Shown: positions 63,137 through 64,000 of the stretch, piece by piece
Layout of the letters: each line of letters opens with the position of its first letter
How positions within the stretch are numbered: the stretch's first letter is position 1
Assembly: GCA_016776905.1 (NCBI GenBank)
Contig: JADHSM010000001.1
Coordinates: 109,743 to 173,742, forward strand
Source of the DNA: Planctomycetota bacterium
GTDB lineage: Bacteria > Planctomycetota > UBA8108 > UBA1146
DNA: 64,000 bases
Direction of reading: 5' to 3'
Made by a program: the position numbers and the translations under genes
The notes under the pieces: generated by a model
Databases searched by the model: none
Seen by the model: the letters and a program-made list of their open reading frames with translations, nothing else
Told to the model about the DNA's origin: nothing

Positions 63137-64000
63137 GGATTCGTGGACTCTTCAGAGGGATTTTCTGAAGACTGGAGATCATTCAGGAGATCCTGAAGCG
63201 TCTCAAAGTCCATTTCTTGCCAGATTCTCTCTGCAGCCTCTTTCCGGTTATTCCATTCGAGGAGAAGACCCAGATAGCCCATCCAGTCTTTTTCAAGATC
63301 GGCCTCGAGCAATAGATCGAGACGTGAGCCAGGGAGTATCTCCTTCCAAAGGAGGTAACGCCCGAGTCCTCCGGGAGTATCCCGATAAATGATTCTGTCA
63401 TTCTGAAGGGTGACTTCGGTCGCCTTGAAGGAGCCCGAATTCGTGGAGACTTGTCGATTTCTTCGCGTGGGAAGGCTTTGTTGAACGAGGCTTGCCAATT
63501 GTCGATCAAACTGAGTAAACATCTCGAGGTGCTGATCGATTCTGCGTCGATCAGGTGAGGAATAACTTTCTTCGAGGAGAGCAGAACGGAGATCCCGTGC
63601 GGCTTTTTGACCACTGAAGGATTGGTTCCAAATTCCCCAACTCCGAGTGAGCGCTGGACTGATGGAAGTTTTCTCGGGAGTCTTCGAGGCGCTATTAGAG
63701 TTCTCTATTTCTCCACGCAATTGTAATGAAAAAGATTCGGTCTCAGGTATGAGAGCTCTCGTCGACATCTGATTGAGAATGCCCTCGGCTTCAGCAAGTC
63801 TTCCCTCCTCGATGAAAGATCGAGCTTCGATCATCGCAGACTGCCACATGGAGATCGCACTGGTGGTTAACTCCATGAGAAACTGATCTCTCTGATCCCA
63901 CGCTCGAGTTCCACGGTGAACTTCAGAGAGCTGAAGGACTTCCGCGCGAGCTCTCCCGGGTTGATCCGATCGAAGCCAGCCTTCCGCTCTAGAGCGAACC
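63133..64000 (-). CDS. TPR-like protein of unknown function (cut by window edge)
   Basis: An internal ATG at 63876 exists, but the frame stays open to the window edge and reads as plausible protein (RAEGWLRSDQPGRARAEVLQ), so the true start is probably outside. The visible part (about 289 residues) is helical, with TPR-like units such as FIEEGRLAEAEGILNQM and acidic, Ser-rich linkers. No enzyme motif is seen. It heads the DUF167-phosphorylase-clpP run. Confidence 0.7.
   Translation of the reverse strand, partial: VRSRAEGWLRSDQPGRARAEVLQLSEVHRGTRAWDQRDQFLMELTTSAISMWQSAMIEARSFIEEGRLAEAEGILNQMSTRALIPETESFSLQLRGEIENSNSASKTPEKTSISPALTRSWGIWNQSFSGQKAARDLRSALLEESYSSPDRRRIDQHLEMFTQFDRQLASLVQQSLPTRRNRQVSTNSGSFKATEVTLQNDRIIYRDTPGGLGRYLLWKEILPGSRLDLLLEADLEKDWMGYLGLLLEWNNRKEAAERIWQEMDFETLQDLLNDLQSSENPSEESTNP

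Noticed and set aside
1..64000. tRNA, rRNA, prophage, IS element or defence system
   Set aside because: No T-arm motif in a cloverleaf context, no transposase, integrase, Cas or restriction gene was found by reading; a covariance-model scan was not possible.

Overview
The window reads as a contiguous piece of a bacterial chromosome, most likely from a Planctomycetota lineage. The pointers are a secreted protein ending in a dockerin-like EF-hand pair (9534-10871), a Gld-like ABC/DUF4340 cluster (39233-45539), several large exported proteins of no known family, and a full set of lipid A/heptose genes, which requires an outer membrane. The taxonomic call is an inference from gene content; no rRNA or tRNA gene was found to test it. 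Genes are dense, often overlapping by 4 bases (ATGA, GTGA or TTGA), and TTG is used unusually often as a start codon.

Layout. 1-4.4 kb: end of an ABC ATPase, its permease, a large exported protein and adenosine deaminase. 4.7-9.4 kb: an aconitase-family hydratase, a DUF72 protein and pyruvate kinase. 9.5-10.9 kb: the dockerin protein with its own terminator. 11.2-16.9 kb: threonine-to-glycine degradation (tdh-kbl), hisS, an alpha/beta hydrolase and a TPP-dependent E1 alpha subunit. 17-31 kb: an envelope region with an LpxL-like and a DUF374 acyltransferase, two heptosyltransferases, lpxK and hldE, interleaved with two pseudoenzyme-like genes, a deoxyhypusine-synthase-like gene and two PilT-type ATPases. 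31-37 kb: mrp, a thioredoxin-like gene followed by a 12-bp tandem array, a possible small RNA, inositol-phosphate synthase, rpsU and lnt. 37.4-47.7 kb: rpoN, the Gld-like transporter operon, an exported protein and a coiled-coil protein. 47.7-56.3 kb: a ThiF-family E1-like enzyme, plsY-gpsA, a PII-like protein with no long T-loop next to glnA, larE, a processive-type glycosyltransferase, cmk and plsC. 56.4-64 kb: six-domain ribosomal protein S1, an exported protein, tyrS, and on the minus strand a cut TPR-like gene, DUF167, purine nucleoside phosphorylase, clpP and purN.

How it fits together. Most genes are core metabolism, translation and envelope building: phospholipid synthesis (plsY, gpsA, plsC), lipoprotein acylation (lnt) and LPS (lpxK, hldE, heptosyltransferases, acyltransferases). 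There is no prophage, CRISPR array, transposase or integron. The least explained parts are the adjacent catalytically degenerate FGGY-kinase-like and ADP-ribosylglycohydrolase-like genes (21388-23528), the T-loop-less PII-like gene before glnA, the possible small RNA at 33213-33273, a six-codon leader ORF inside a hairpin before the 58347 gene, and a terminator-like hairpin inside the 5' coding part of purN.
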